Shown piece by piece: positions 46,296 to 54,105 of a DNA stretch of 64,000 nt. The stretch's first letter is position 1. Each line of letters begins with the position of its first letter. The stretch lies in contig NZ_ANNI01000008.1 in the NCBI RefSeq assembly GCF_000466745.1, positions 1 through 64,000 of the forward strand, in the 5' to 3' direction. Below the pieces are notes generated by a model. It was given only the letters and a program-made list of their open reading frames with translations. It ran no database searches and was not told where the DNA came from. Origin of the DNA: Campylobacter concisus ATCC 51562 (lineage in GTDB: Bacteria; Campylobacterota; Campylobacteria; Campylobacterales; Campylobacteraceae). A program made the translations under genes and the position numbers.

Positions 46296-47755
46296 GACTA
46301 ACACCAACTAGAAGCGTGAAAGATGAAAAGGTAAAAAATGTAAATTTAAGCACAGCCATGCTTAGCCCAAGCTCCGCTCATGGCGGACTTTACGCGCCAA
46401 AAAAGCTTCCAAAAATAACAAAACCAAAGTGGCAAGAGCTCTCACAATTAAGCTACGAGAAACTCGCACTTCATATCATCTCTCTATTTAAATTTGATGT
46501 ATCTGAGGCTTTTTTCAAAAAGGCGGTCAAAAGATATGCAAGCTTTGATGATCCAAAGCACCCAGTCATTTTTAAAAAAATAGATAAAAATTTATACGTA
46601 AATGAGCTCTATCACGGCCCAACAAGGGCGTTTAAGGATATGGCGCTTCAGCCTTTTGGCTCGCTGCTTAGCCAGCTAGCCAAAGAGAGGGGTGAAAGAT
46701 ACCTTATCATGTGCGCAACTAGCGGCGACACTGGACCTGCGACACTTCAAACCTTTGCAAATGATGAAAATATAAAGGTCGTCTGCCTCTATCCAGATGG
46801 CGGCACGAGCGAGGTACAAAAACTACAAATGCAGACCATGCAGGGTGAAAATTTAAAGGTTTTTGGCATAAAAGGCGACTTTGACGACGCTCAAAGAGCA
46901 CTAAAAACGCTGCTCGCAAATGATAAATTTAAGGCCGAGCTTAAGAAAAAGCGCCTTAAGCTAAGCGCGGCAAACTCGGTAAATTTTGGCAGAATTCTCT
47001 TTCAGATCATCTATCACGCCTACGCCTACGCAAATTTGCTAAAACAAAAGGCGCTTAAGGCAAACGAGAGCTTTGACATCATCGTGCCAAGTGGAAATTT
47101 TGGCAACGCTCTTGGGGCGTATTACGCTAAAAAAATGGGCGCAAAGATCGGCAAGATCAAGATCGCCTCAAACGCAAACAACATCTTGACACAGTTTTTC
47201 ACCACTGGCGTTTACGACCTAAGAGACAAAAAGCTGGTTAAGACGATAAGCCCAGCCATGGACATTTTAATAAGCTCAAACGTCGAGCGCTTGCTATTTG
47301 ATAAATTTGGCAGTGTTAGAGCTAATGAGCTTATGCAAAGCCTAGCTAAAAATAAATTTTATAAGCTTAGCAAGCAAGAGCTTGAAGCGCTACAAGAGGA
47401 CTTTGAGGCTAGCTGGTGCGACGATAAAGAGTGCGAGGCATACATCGCAAAGCTCGCAAAGGACGGCTACGCGATCGATCCGCATACGGCTACTTGCTTT
47501 AAGATGGTGGATGCTGGCCGCATAAACGTCATCACATCGACCGCGCACTGGGTGAAATTTACGCCAAGCATGATCAAAGCATGCCAGATCAAAGATACAA
47601 AAGATGAAAAAGATGCGCTCGCAAAGACCGCTAAAATTTTAAATGACATCGTGCCAAGCTCGATAAACTCGCTATTTAGCGCGAAAATTTTACATAAAAA
47701 CATCATAAAAGAAGACGAGATTGAAAAGTGCGTCCTAGAATGGATCGAGCGATGA
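46292..47755 (+). CDS. thrC: Threonine synthase
   Basis: Converts O-phosphohomoserine to threonine. The PLP lysine is Lys115 in HGPTRAFKDMALQ, with CATSGDTGPAT, PSGNFGNALGAYYAKKMG and ASNANNILTQFF as further family motifs. At 487 residues it is the longer type found in E. coli-like and fungal enzymes. Its stop overlaps the kdsB ATG (ATGA). lysC, the first enzyme of the same amino acid family, is at 18144. Confidence 0.97.
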   Translation: MRLTPTRSVKDEKVKNVNLSTAMLSPSSAHGGLYAPKKLPKITKPKWQELSQLSYEKLALHIISLFKFDVSEAFFKKAVKRYASFDDPKHPVIFKKIDKNLYVNELYHGPTRAFKDMALQPFGSLLSQLAKERGERYLIMCATSGDTGPATLQTFANDENIKVVCLYPDGGTSEVQKLQMQTMQGENLKVFGIKGDFDDAQRALKTLLANDKFKAELKKKRLKLSAANSVNFGRILFQIIYHAYAYANLLKQKALKANESFDIIVPSGNFGNALGAYYAKKMGAKIGKIKIASNANNILTQFFTTGVYDLRDKKLVKTISPAMDILISSNVERLLFDKFGSVRANELMQSLAKNKFYKLSKQELEALQEDFEASWCDDKECEAYIAKLAKDGYAIDPHTATCFKMVDAGRINVITSTAHWVKFTPSMIKACQIKDTKDEKDALAKTAKILNDIVPSSINSLFSAKILHKNIIKEDEIEKCVLEWIER

Positions 47756-48465
47756 TAATCATCCCAGCTCGCCTTGCCTCAACAAGGTTTAGTAATAAAA
47801 TTTTAAAAGAGATAAACGGCGTGCCGATGTTTGTGGCGACGGCTCTTAGAGTAAGCGGCGTGGACGATGTGGCGGTTGCGGTGGATGAGCCAAGCGTGCT
47901 TGATATCGCCAAGGCTCACGGCATAAAAGCGGTGCTAACTAGCAAAGATCATCAAAGTGGCACTGATAGGATAAACGAAGCGGCGCAAATTTTGGGACTA
48001 AGTGAGAGCGAGATCATCATAAATGTTCAGGCTGATGAGCCATTTATCGAGCCTGAAAATATCGCTAAATTTAGGGCATTTTGCGAGCAAAATAAAGAGA
48101 AAGCCTTTATGTTTTCTTGTTATAAAAAGATGGACGATGAGTTTGCGGATGATAAAAATTTGGTCAAAGTGGTGACTGATTTTGAGGGCTATGCGCTTTA
48201 TTTTTCAAGATCAAGGATACCATTTAACAGAAGCGAGTGCAAAAGCTACAAGGCGCACCTTGGCATCTACGGATACAGCGTAAAGAGCCTAAATGAGTTT
48301 TGTGGCCTCTTGCCTTCAAGCCTTGAAAACACCGAGAAGCTCGAGCAGTTGCGTGCCCTAGAAAATGGCAAAAAGATAGCGATGCTAGAGGTTGAAAGTC
48401 AAAGTATCGGCATCGATAGCGAAGAGGACTACCAAAGAGCGCTTGCTAAATTTGGTAAGAAATAA
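47752..48465 (+). CDS. kdsB: 3-deoxy-manno-octulosonate cytidylyltransferase
   Basis: Activates KDO as CMP-KDO for the lipopolysaccharide core. The start MIIIPARLASTRFSNKIL is the CMP-sugar transferase signature; TSKDHQSGTDRINEAA, INVQADEPFIEP and LYFSRSRIPF follow. I choose ATG 47752, which overlaps the thrC stop and begins the conserved PARLAST strand, over an in-frame start 24 bases upstream. That gives 237 residues, about normal. It ends the nadE-kdsB run. Confidence 0.96.
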   Translation: MIIIPARLASTRFSNKILKEINGVPMFVATALRVSGVDDVAVAVDEPSVLDIAKAHGIKAVLTSKDHQSGTDRINEAAQILGLSESEIIINVQADEPFIEPENIAKFRAFCEQNKEKAFMFSCYKKMDDEFADDKNLVKVVTDFEGYALYFSRSRIPFNRSECKSYKAHLGIYGYSVKSLNEFCGLLPSSLENTEKLEQLRALENGKKIAMLEVESQSIGIDSEEDYQRALAKFGKK

Positions 48466-48471
48466 GTCGGC

Positions 48472-48510
48472 AAATTCTCCTTAAATAAAGTCAATATTTA
48501 AGGAGAATTT
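48472..48510. terminator. Strong bidirectional terminator after kdsB
   Basis: AAATTCTCCTTAAATA pairs perfectly with its reverse complement over 16 base pairs around a seven-base AAGTCAA loop. It sits six bases past the kdsB stop and about 60 bases beyond the converging small gene at 48571, so it can serve both. Confidence 0.88.
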
Positions 48511-48570
48511 ATCTAAATTATTAATCTTTAAATGCAGTAGAAAATATTTTTCTACTCAAATAATATAAAA

Positions 48571-48744
48571 CTAATTTTTCTTGATTTTTATTTTTTTAAT
48601 TCTGTCTTTAACTACGTAAAATTTCAAAATCGCACTCGAGTAAAAGTCTTTATAGAAACCTAAAAATTTAGGCTCTTTCTTAGTGCAGATAGCTGCAAAT
48701 ACGCTCTCAAGGTCTATTCTCTCTTTTTGTGTCAAATTTTCCAT
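48571..48744 (-). CDS. Small basic protein of unknown function, coupled to HTH gene
   Basis: A 57-codon frame starts at ATG 48744, immediately after the HTH gene's stop, and ends at TAG 48571. It begins MENLTQKERIDLESVFAAIC, contains FLGFYKDFYSS, and ends in a Lys/Ile-rich tail IKKIKIKKN. AGGAAAA overlaps the end of the HTH gene as a possible ribosome binding site. I do not recognise it. The back-to-back arrangement suggests it is translated with the HTH protein. Confidence 0.6.
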   Translation of the reverse strand: MENLTQKERIDLESVFAAICTKKEPKFLGFYKDFYSSAILKFYVVKDRIKKIKIKKN

Positions 48745-48990
48745 CTATTTTCCTAACAACTTTCTCATCTTATTGATAACAAATAATATTTCATCATCGT
48801 CAAGCTCACATAGTAGCTTACAAACTGCAGTAGCAGCTTGTGGCTTTGAGTTGCCAAGCCTCCAATCTTGATATGTTCTCATTGGTACACCAAGCTCTTT
48901 TGCCATTTTTGCTTGTGAAATTTTCTTACCGATATTTTTTGCCTCAACTGCATTATGAAGTAAATTAAATATATCACTTGTTTCAATCAT
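48745..48990 (-). CDS. Small helix-turn-helix protein
   Basis: The 81-residue protein has an XRE-like helix-turn-helix at about 28-52: ISQAKMAKELGVPMRTYQDW followed by RLGNSKPQA, as in phage-type repressors and small antitoxin-like regulators. A C-terminal helical part (DDDEILFVINKMRKLL) may dimerise. No catalytic domain is present. Palindromic ATACGTAT-like sites lie upstream, so autoregulation is plausible. It is an isolated accessory gene between kdsB and the heat-shock operon. Confidence 0.8.
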   Translation of the reverse strand: MIETSDIFNLLHNAVEAKNIGKKISQAKMAKELGVPMRTYQDWRLGNSKPQAATAVCKLLCELDDDEILFVINKMRKLLGK

Positions 48991-49277
48991 TAAAGTATTA
49001 TACGGATTATTTTATTAAATATACATAAAATAATATATAAATAATAGTAATACGTATAAATAAATTAAAATATATTATATATTATACTATAAAACATTAT
49101 ATTAATACGTAAAAACGTATAAAAATATTAGAACATAGAGGTAATATAAAAGACTTTTAAGTTTGTTTAATTGTTTTTTTTGTAATTTTATTTTCGGAAA
49201 GGCTTATGCAATTAATATTAAAAAAGCTTAGTTATATAGACTAAATATATATAAATAAATTATTTTAACTTAAATAC
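48991..49277. other. Very AT-rich gap with palindromes
   Basis: About 290 bases hold no gene. Most is A/T, with the ATACG palindromes described separately and the hrcA promoter at its right end. The promoter of the leftward HTH gene must also lie here. Confidence 0.6.
49000..49120. promoter_or_regulatory. Candidate operators: three ATACGTAT-type palindromes
   Basis: ATACGGAT (49000-49007), the perfect palindrome ATACGTAT (49050-49057) and the interrupted palindrome ATACGT-AAAA-ACGTAT (49105-49120) lie just upstream of the leftward HTH gene. CG dinucleotides stand out in such AT-rich sequence. Binding by the HTH protein is inferred, not shown. Confidence 0.45.
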
Positions 49278-49306
49278 TTGACATTGATAAACTAAAGTTG
49301 TATAAT
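49278..49306 (+). promoter_or_regulatory. Sigma-70 promoter of hrcA-grpE-dnaK
   Basis: TTGACA (49278-49283) and TATAAT (49301-49306), both perfect consensus boxes, are separated by exactly 17 bases. Transcription would start near 49313, inside the CIRCE element. Confidence 0.9.
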
Positions 49307-49310
49307 CCGC

Positions 49311-49337
49311 TTAGCAATTAAAAAGAAAGAGTGCTAA
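49311..49337 (+). promoter_or_regulatory. CIRCE operator for HrcA
   Basis: TTAGCAATT and GAGTGCTAA are separated by nine bases, as in the CIRCE consensus TTAGCACTC-N9-GAGTGCTAA. The left arm has three mismatches, the right arm is perfect. It overlaps the expected transcription start, so HrcA should repress its own operon. Confidence 0.88.
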
Positions 49338-50134
49338 AAGTGAGTAAAACAAATAAACGTGATTTGATACTAAATTCTATCATCAAGGCTTATTTACAAG
49401 ATAATATGCCTATTGGTTCAAACGAGCTTGGCTCTCGTATGAGCGCGGCTATTCCGGCTTCTACGATACGCGTTTATTTCAAAAAGCTTTCAGACGAAGG
49501 CGAGATCACCAAGCTTCATATAAGTGGCGGTCGGATACCGACAATTGCTGCGATGAGAAGATATTGGAGTGAAATTTTTGCTATAAGTGATATAAACTTA
49601 GAGATAAATGATGCCGAAATACTGAAGAAGCTATGCGATGAATTTGAGCTTTACTGCATGATTTTTGGCACAATCGATAATGAATTGCTAGAAATTTTAA
49701 ATTTAAATGATAGATATATGATCTTAAATTTTGGTGAAGATGAGATCGTTATTAAATTTGATGCTAGGATGTATAAATTTTTAAGTAATCTTGCTGGAGT
49801 TAGTTTAAACAAGCTTGAGCTTATCTGCTCTCAAGTTGGTTTAAGCGAACTAAAAAGCAAAATAAGAGAGCTTAAAAGGACTAAAATTTACTTCCAAGAA
49901 AATGAAATTTTAGCCTTTGATATGTTTAAGGATAGACGTTTTAAGATGGTTTTTGACCCAAGTTTTAGTCTGCAAATGGATGAAAAACTTACATTTTCTC
50001 CTATGTTTGATGAAAATTTTATGGGACTTAAATTTAGTGCGAACTATCTTGGTAACGAAGCACAGATGGTCTGTGCTGGCAGTATTTATACTGACTATGT
50101 GAAATTTATAAATCTAATAAAGGAGGCTGCGTGA
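49331..50134 (+). CDS. hrcA: Heat-inducible transcription repressor HrcA
   Basis: HrcA binds CIRCE and represses chaperone genes until heat shock. The N-terminal winged helix (about 5-75) contains RDLILNSIIKAYLQDNMPIG, IPASTIRVYFKKLSDEGEI and HISGGRIPT, all family features. The rest is weakly conserved. At 267 residues it is shorter than Gram-positive HrcA (about 340), as expected in epsilonproteobacteria. The first GTG (49331) is within CIRCE; a second GTG at 49340 is an equally possible start. It overlaps grpE by four bases. Confidence 0.9.
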   Translation: MLKVSKTNKRDLILNSIIKAYLQDNMPIGSNELGSRMSAAIPASTIRVYFKKLSDEGEITKLHISGGRIPTIAAMRRYWSEIFAISDINLEINDAEILKKLCDEFELYCMIFGTIDNELLEILNLNDRYMILNFGEDEIVIKFDARMYKFLSNLAGVSLNKLELICSQVGLSELKSKIRELKRTKIYFQENEILAFDMFKDRRFKMVFDPSFSLQMDEKLTFSPMFDENFMGLKFSANYLGNEAQMVCAGSIYTDYVKFINLIKEAA

Positions 50135-50673
50135 GCGAAGAGGTAAAAGAGCAAAACCTACCTGAGGTTGAGCCTGTGCAAGAACTAGCTAATGATAGTG
50201 TAAATTTGGACGCGCTTGGCGATATTTCAAAGATTGAAAAACTTGAAAAAGAGCTTGGGGAGATAACTGATAAATATTATAGAGCAAATGCTGAGTTTGA
50301 AAATATCAAAAAGCGTTATGAAAAAGAGAAAACGGACGTTGCAAACTATGCAAATGAGAAATTTGCTAGGGATTTGCTACCGGTCATCGATGCTCTTGAG
50401 ATCGCTGCAAATTTTGATCCAGAGGATGATGAATTTGCCAAAAAGATCAAAGAGGGCATTTTGATAACTATAAATCAGTTTAAAAAGTGCTTTGAAAAGC
50501 ATGGCGTAAGCGAGATACCAACTGATACCGAGTTTGATCCAAGCGTGCATAATGCTGTTTTAAGGGTCGATAGCGAGGAGAAGCAGAGTGGTCAAATCGT
50601 GCAAGCTTTGCAAAAAGGCTATATGATAAATGGTAGGGTCTTGCGCCCAGCTATGGTCAGTGTGGCAAACTAA
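50131..50673 (+). CDS. grpE: Nucleotide exchange factor GrpE
   Basis: Releases ADP from DnaK. The 180-residue protein has the GrpE layout: an acidic N-terminus, a long coiled coil (about 32-85, with KYYRANAEFENIKKRYEKEK), and a beta-wing domain ending in YMINGRVLRPAMVSVAN, the family's C-terminal signature. The GTG start overlaps the hrcA stop after AAAGGAGG. It is the middle gene of the heat-shock operon. Confidence 0.97.
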   Translation: MSEEVKEQNLPEVEPVQELANDSVNLDALGDISKIEKLEKELGEITDKYYRANAEFENIKKRYEKEKTDVANYANEKFARDLLPVIDALEIAANFDPEDDEFAKKIKEGILITINQFKKCFEKHGVSEIPTDTEFDPSVHNAVLRVDSEEKQSGQIVQALQKGYMINGRVLRPAMVSVAN

Positions 50674-50708
50674 ATTTATAAAAATAAAATCTAATAAAAA
50701 GGAAAAAT

Positions 50709-52583
50709 ATGTCAAAAGTTATAGGTATAGACTTAGGTACAACAAACTCTTGTGTGAGCGTTTTTGAGCGCGGCGAGAGCAAGGTTATCCCAAACAAAGA
50801 GGGCAAAAACACAACTCCATCAGTTGTTGCTTTCACAGACAAGGGTGAAATTCTAGTAGGTGACGTTGCAAAACGTCAAGCAGTTACAAACCCTGAAAAA
50901 ACGATATATTCTATCAAACGTATCATGGGTTTGATGAGTAATGAAAAAAATGCTGAAGAGGCAAAGGCTCGCTTGCCATATCATGTCGTAGATAGAAACG
51001 GTGCTTGCGCGGTTGAGATCGCTGGTAAGGTCTATACTCCGCAAGAAATTTCAGCAAAAATTCTTATCAAACTAAAAGAAGATGCTGAAGCATATCTTGG
51101 CGAGAAGGTAACAGATGCGGTTATCACAGTGCCAGCTTACTTTAACGATAGCCAAAGAAAAGCTACAAAAGAGGCTGGAACGATCGCAGGACTAAACGTA
51201 CTTCGCATCATCAATGAGCCAACAGCTGCAGCACTTGCTTATGGTCTTGATAAAAAAGAGGCTGAGAAAATTTTAGTTTACGACCTAGGTGGTGGTACGT
51301 TTGACGTTACAGTGCTAGAAACTGGTGATAATATCGTTGAAGTTTTGGCAACTGGCGGTAACGCATTCTTGGGCGGCGATGACTTTGATAACAAGATAAT
51401 TGACTGGCTAGTAAGCGAGTTTAAAAATGAAAATGGCATCGATCTAAAAGGCGATATCATGGCACTTCAACGCTTAAAAGAAGCTGCTGAAAATGCTAAA
51501 AAAGAGCTAAGCTCAGCTCAAGAGACTGAGATAAATTTACCATTTATCACAGCTGATGCAACTGGTCCAAAACACCTTGTTAAAAAGCTAACTCGTGCTA
51601 AATTTGAGGGCATGATCGACTCACTTGTGGGCGAGACTATCACTAAGATAAACGAGGTAACAAAAGACGCTGGTTTAAATAAAAGTGACATCAAAGAGGT
51701 CGTAATGGTCGGTGGTTCAACTCGTGTGCCACTAGTTCAAGAAGAGGTTAAAAAGGCATTTGGTAAAGAGCTAAATAAGAGTGTAAACCCTGACGAAGTC
51801 GTGGCTATCGGTGCTGCTATCCAAGGCGCTGTTATAAAAGGCGACGTTAAAGATGTGCTACTTCTTGACGTAACTCCACTTAGCCTTGGTATCGAGACAC
51901 TTGGTGGCGTAATGACTAAGATCATCGAAAAAGGTACAACCATACCAACTAAAAAAAGCCAAGTTTTCTCAACTGCTGAAGATAACCAAAGTGCCGTTAC
52001 TATCATGGTTTTACAAGGCGAGCGTGAGTTTGCAAGGGATAATAAATCACTTGGTAACTTCAACTTAGAGGGCATCCCAGCAGCTCCAAGAGGTGTTCCT
52101 CAAATCGAAGTTGAGTTTGACATTGACGCAAACGGAATTTTAACTGTTTCAGCAAAAGATAAAGCAACTGGCAAAGCCCAAAACATCACCATCTCTGGAT
52201 CAAGTGGCTTAAGCGAAGAAGAGATAAACAATATGGTAAAAGATGCTGAGCTTCATAAAGAAGAGGACAAAAAACGTAAAGACGCAGTCGAAGCTAGAAA
52301 CCAGGCTGACGCACTAGTTCATCAAACTGAAAAGAGCATGAGCGAGCTTGGCGAGAAAGTCCCAGCTGAAGATAGAAGTAACATCGAAGCTGCACTAAAC
52401 GACCTAAAAGAGGTCTTAAAAGATGAAAATTCTTCAAAAGAGCAAATCGATGCAAAAGTAGAAGCTCTAAGCAAGGCCAGCCACAAACTAGCAGAAGCTA
52501 TGTATAAAAAAGATGAAAACGCTGGTGCAAACGGCGGAAATAACAAAAAAGACGACGACGTCATAGACGCTGAAGTCGAGTAA
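50709..52583 (+). CDS. dnaK: Molecular chaperone DnaK (Hsp70)
   Basis: The 624-residue Hsp70 has an N-terminal ATPase domain with [28 protein letters not shown] and [16 protein letters not shown], a substrate-binding domain from about residue 385 ([20 protein letters not shown]), and a helical lid with a Gly/Asn-rich end followed by [10 protein letters not shown]. All key motifs are intact. AAAAGGAAAA precedes the ATG. It ends the hrcA-grpE-dnaK operon; no dnaJ follows. Confidence 0.99.
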   Translation: MSKVIGIDLGTTNSCVSVFERGESKVIPNKEGKNTTPSVVAFTDKGEILVGDVAKRQAVTNPEKTIYSIKRIMGLMSNEKNAEEAKARLPYHVVDRNGACAVEIAGKVYTPQEISAKILIKLKEDAEAYLGEKVTDAVITVPAYFNDSQRKATKEAGTIAGLNVLRIINEPTAAALAYGLDKKEAEKILVYDLGGGTFDVTVLETGDNIVEVLATGGNAFLGGDDFDNKIIDWLVSEFKNENGIDLKGDIMALQRLKEAAENAKKELSSAQETEINLPFITADATGPKHLVKKLTRAKFEGMIDSLVGETITKINEVTKDAGLNKSDIKEVVMVGGSTRVPLVQEEVKKAFGKELNKSVNPDEVVAIGAAIQGAVIKGDVKDVLLLDVTPLSLGIETLGGVMTKIIEKGTTIPTKKSQVFSTAEDNQSAVTIMVLQGEREFARDNKSLGNFNLEGIPAAPRGVPQIEVEFDIDANGILTVSAKDKATGKAQNITISGSSGLSEEEINNMVKDAELHKEEDKKRKDAVEARNQADALVHQTEKSMSELGEKVPAEDRSNIEAALNDLKEVLKDENSSKEQIDAKVEALSKASHKLAEAMYKKDENAGANGGNNKKDDDVIDAEVE

Positions 52584-52590
52584 AACTCCT

Positions 52591-52617
52591 AGAGCAGGGC
52601 GCTTGCCTTGCTCTTTT
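52591..52617 (+). terminator. Terminator of the hrcA-grpE-dnaK operon
   Basis: AGAGCAGGGC pairs with GCCTTGCTCT (ten base pairs including one G-T wobble) around a GCTT loop, starting eight bases after the dnaK stop and followed by TTTATA. Confidence 0.88.
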
Positions 52618-52708
52618 ATAAATTTATCTTCATAAATTCTTAAAATTGATTCAAAATAAGCAGTTTAAATAGTTAAAATTTATATAATGCCAAGCAAAAA
52701 GGTGAAAA

Positions 52709-53140
52709 ATGTATTTATTTTTTTTGATTACTCATTTAATTTGTGCCATTGTATTTATAGGATATGTATTTTTCGATGTTTGCATATATCCGTTTGCTAA
52801 AAAAACGGTTGATGCTAAAACCCTTGAAATAGTTAAAAAAGCCTATACAAAAGGCAGCGCAAAGGTATTTGGCACAGTATTTTTATTGCTTTTAATAAGT
52901 GGCGCTTATATGGCAAAAGACTATTTTGGAGGCGAGCTTGGCTGGTGGCAAAGCAACTTTCAAAAGCTACTACTTGTAAAAATTTTTGTTTTACTCATAA
53001 TGTGCCTTGTAACTTTTATCTCTGTTTTTAATGTAGTTATTTTAAAAAAGCCTGATCCATTTGGTAAATTTTCACATTTAATAGCTCTAGTGCTTTGCCT
53101 GATAATGGTCGTTTTAGCAAAAGTAATGTGGTGGGCTTAA
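52709..53140 (+). CDS. Four-helix inner membrane protein (CopD-like)
   Basis: The 143-residue protein has four predicted transmembrane helices: about 2-23, 50-70, 88-112 and 120-140. His9 and Cys13 lie in the first helix, and MAKDYFGGELGWWQSNFQKLLLVK links two and three. This pattern resembles CopD-like or DUF2269-like membrane proteins, some of which bind heme or copper, but I do not recognise it firmly. It stands alone between dnaK and ppk2, with a weak AAAAAGGTG upstream. Confidence 0.75.
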   Translation: MYLFFLITHLICAIVFIGYVFFDVCIYPFAKKTVDAKTLEIVKKAYTKGSAKVFGTVFLLLLISGAYMAKDYFGGELGWWQSNFQKLLLVKIFVLLIMCLVTFISVFNVVILKKPDPFGKFSHLIALVLCLIMVVLAKVMWWA

Positions 53141-53144
53141 AGTT

Positions 53145-53175
53145 TAGCTAGCAAATCTAAGCAAATCGCTAGCTA
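53145..53175. terminator. Hairpin between converging genes
   Basis: TAGCTAGC and GCTAGCTA pair perfectly over eight base pairs with a 15-base loop, between the membrane protein gene and the end of ppk2. T-runs are poor on either side, so it may be only a weak two-way terminator. Confidence 0.45.
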
Positions 53176-53190
53176 GAAGTTAAAAATTCT

Positions 53191-54000
53191 TTAATCGATA
53201 CTCTTTAACTTATCTTTATTTAGCCCTTCTTCTATGCGTTTTATCTCTTCACTTCCGTCTCTTACGACGTTTTTGTCAAATTCCAAGTAGTCATTTATCT
53301 TTTTTGGATATTCAACGTGACTTAGGATAAATTTAAAGACATTTAGCCTAGCTTCTTTTTTGTTATCGCTTGAGACGATGACCCATGGTGAAATGCTATT
53401 GTGAGAGGCAAGAAGCATAGAATATTTAGCGATAGAGTATTGATCCCAAAGTTCTTGTGCTTTTTGATCAACGGGTGAAATTTTAAACTGCTTTAACGGA
53501 TCATTTTGTCTCTCTTTGAAGCGTTTTTTCTGCTCATCTTTTGTGATTGATAGATAAATTTTAAAGAAAATTATGCCAGAGTTTATGATCATCTCTTCAA
53601 ATTTTGGCACTTCACGTAAAAATTCCTTATGCTCTTCTTGCGTGCAAAAGCCCATCACTGGCTCAACACCAGCTCTATTGTACCAGCTTCTATCAAAGAT
53701 CACGATCTCTCCGGCACTTGGCAGATGAGTCACATATCTTTGAAAATACCACTGCGTTTTTTCGACATCACTTGGCTTAGCAAGCGCTACTATACGGCAA
53801 CCTCTTGGATTTAGATGCTCAGTTAGGCGTTTTATCGTTCCTCCTTTACCGGCTGCGTCGCGCCCTTCCATTAACATAAGTACTCTAAGGCCTTTTTCTT
53901 TTACGTAATTTTGAAATTTTAAAAGTTCAATTTGAAGCAGTCTAAGCTCTTCCTCGTAGCCAAGTTTCTCACTTTTTTGGTGTTTTTTGTCTTTTGACAT
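53191..54000 (-). CDS. ppk2: Polyphosphate kinase 2
   Basis: PPK2 transfers phosphate between polyphosphate and nucleotides, usually making GTP or ATP from polyP. The Walker A motif GRDAAGKGG is at 46-54, and FDRSWYNRAGVEPVMGF carries the Walker B-like Asp and the conserved Arg. RYVTHLPSAGEIVIFDRS and KRFKERQNDPLKQFKISPVD are further family segments. At 269 residues it is a single-domain class I enzyme. It is a single gene, divergent from dsbD. Confidence 0.95.
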   Translation of the reverse strand: MSKDKKHQKSEKLGYEEELRLLQIELLKFQNYVKEKGLRVLMLMEGRDAAGKGGTIKRLTEHLNPRGCRIVALAKPSDVEKTQWYFQRYVTHLPSAGEIVIFDRSWYNRAGVEPVMGFCTQEEHKEFLREVPKFEEMIINSGIIFFKIYLSITKDEQKKRFKERQNDPLKQFKISPVDQKAQELWDQYSIAKYSMLLASHNSISPWVIVSSDNKKEARLNVFKFILSHVEYPKKINDYLEFDKNVVRDGSEEIKRIEEGLNKDKLKSID

Positions 54001-54105
54001 CTTTGCTCCTTTAAAATTTCACATATTTTCACGATTTTACAATAAAATAGAATAAATTTAGGAATTTAGACTAAAATCATCTTTTTTAATTTAGCAAGGA
54101 TTAGT

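Noticed and set aside
48571..48990. A known toxin-antitoxin pair
   Set aside because: The HTH protein fits an antitoxin, but the partner has no toxin motif I recognise, and it lies downstream with no other support.
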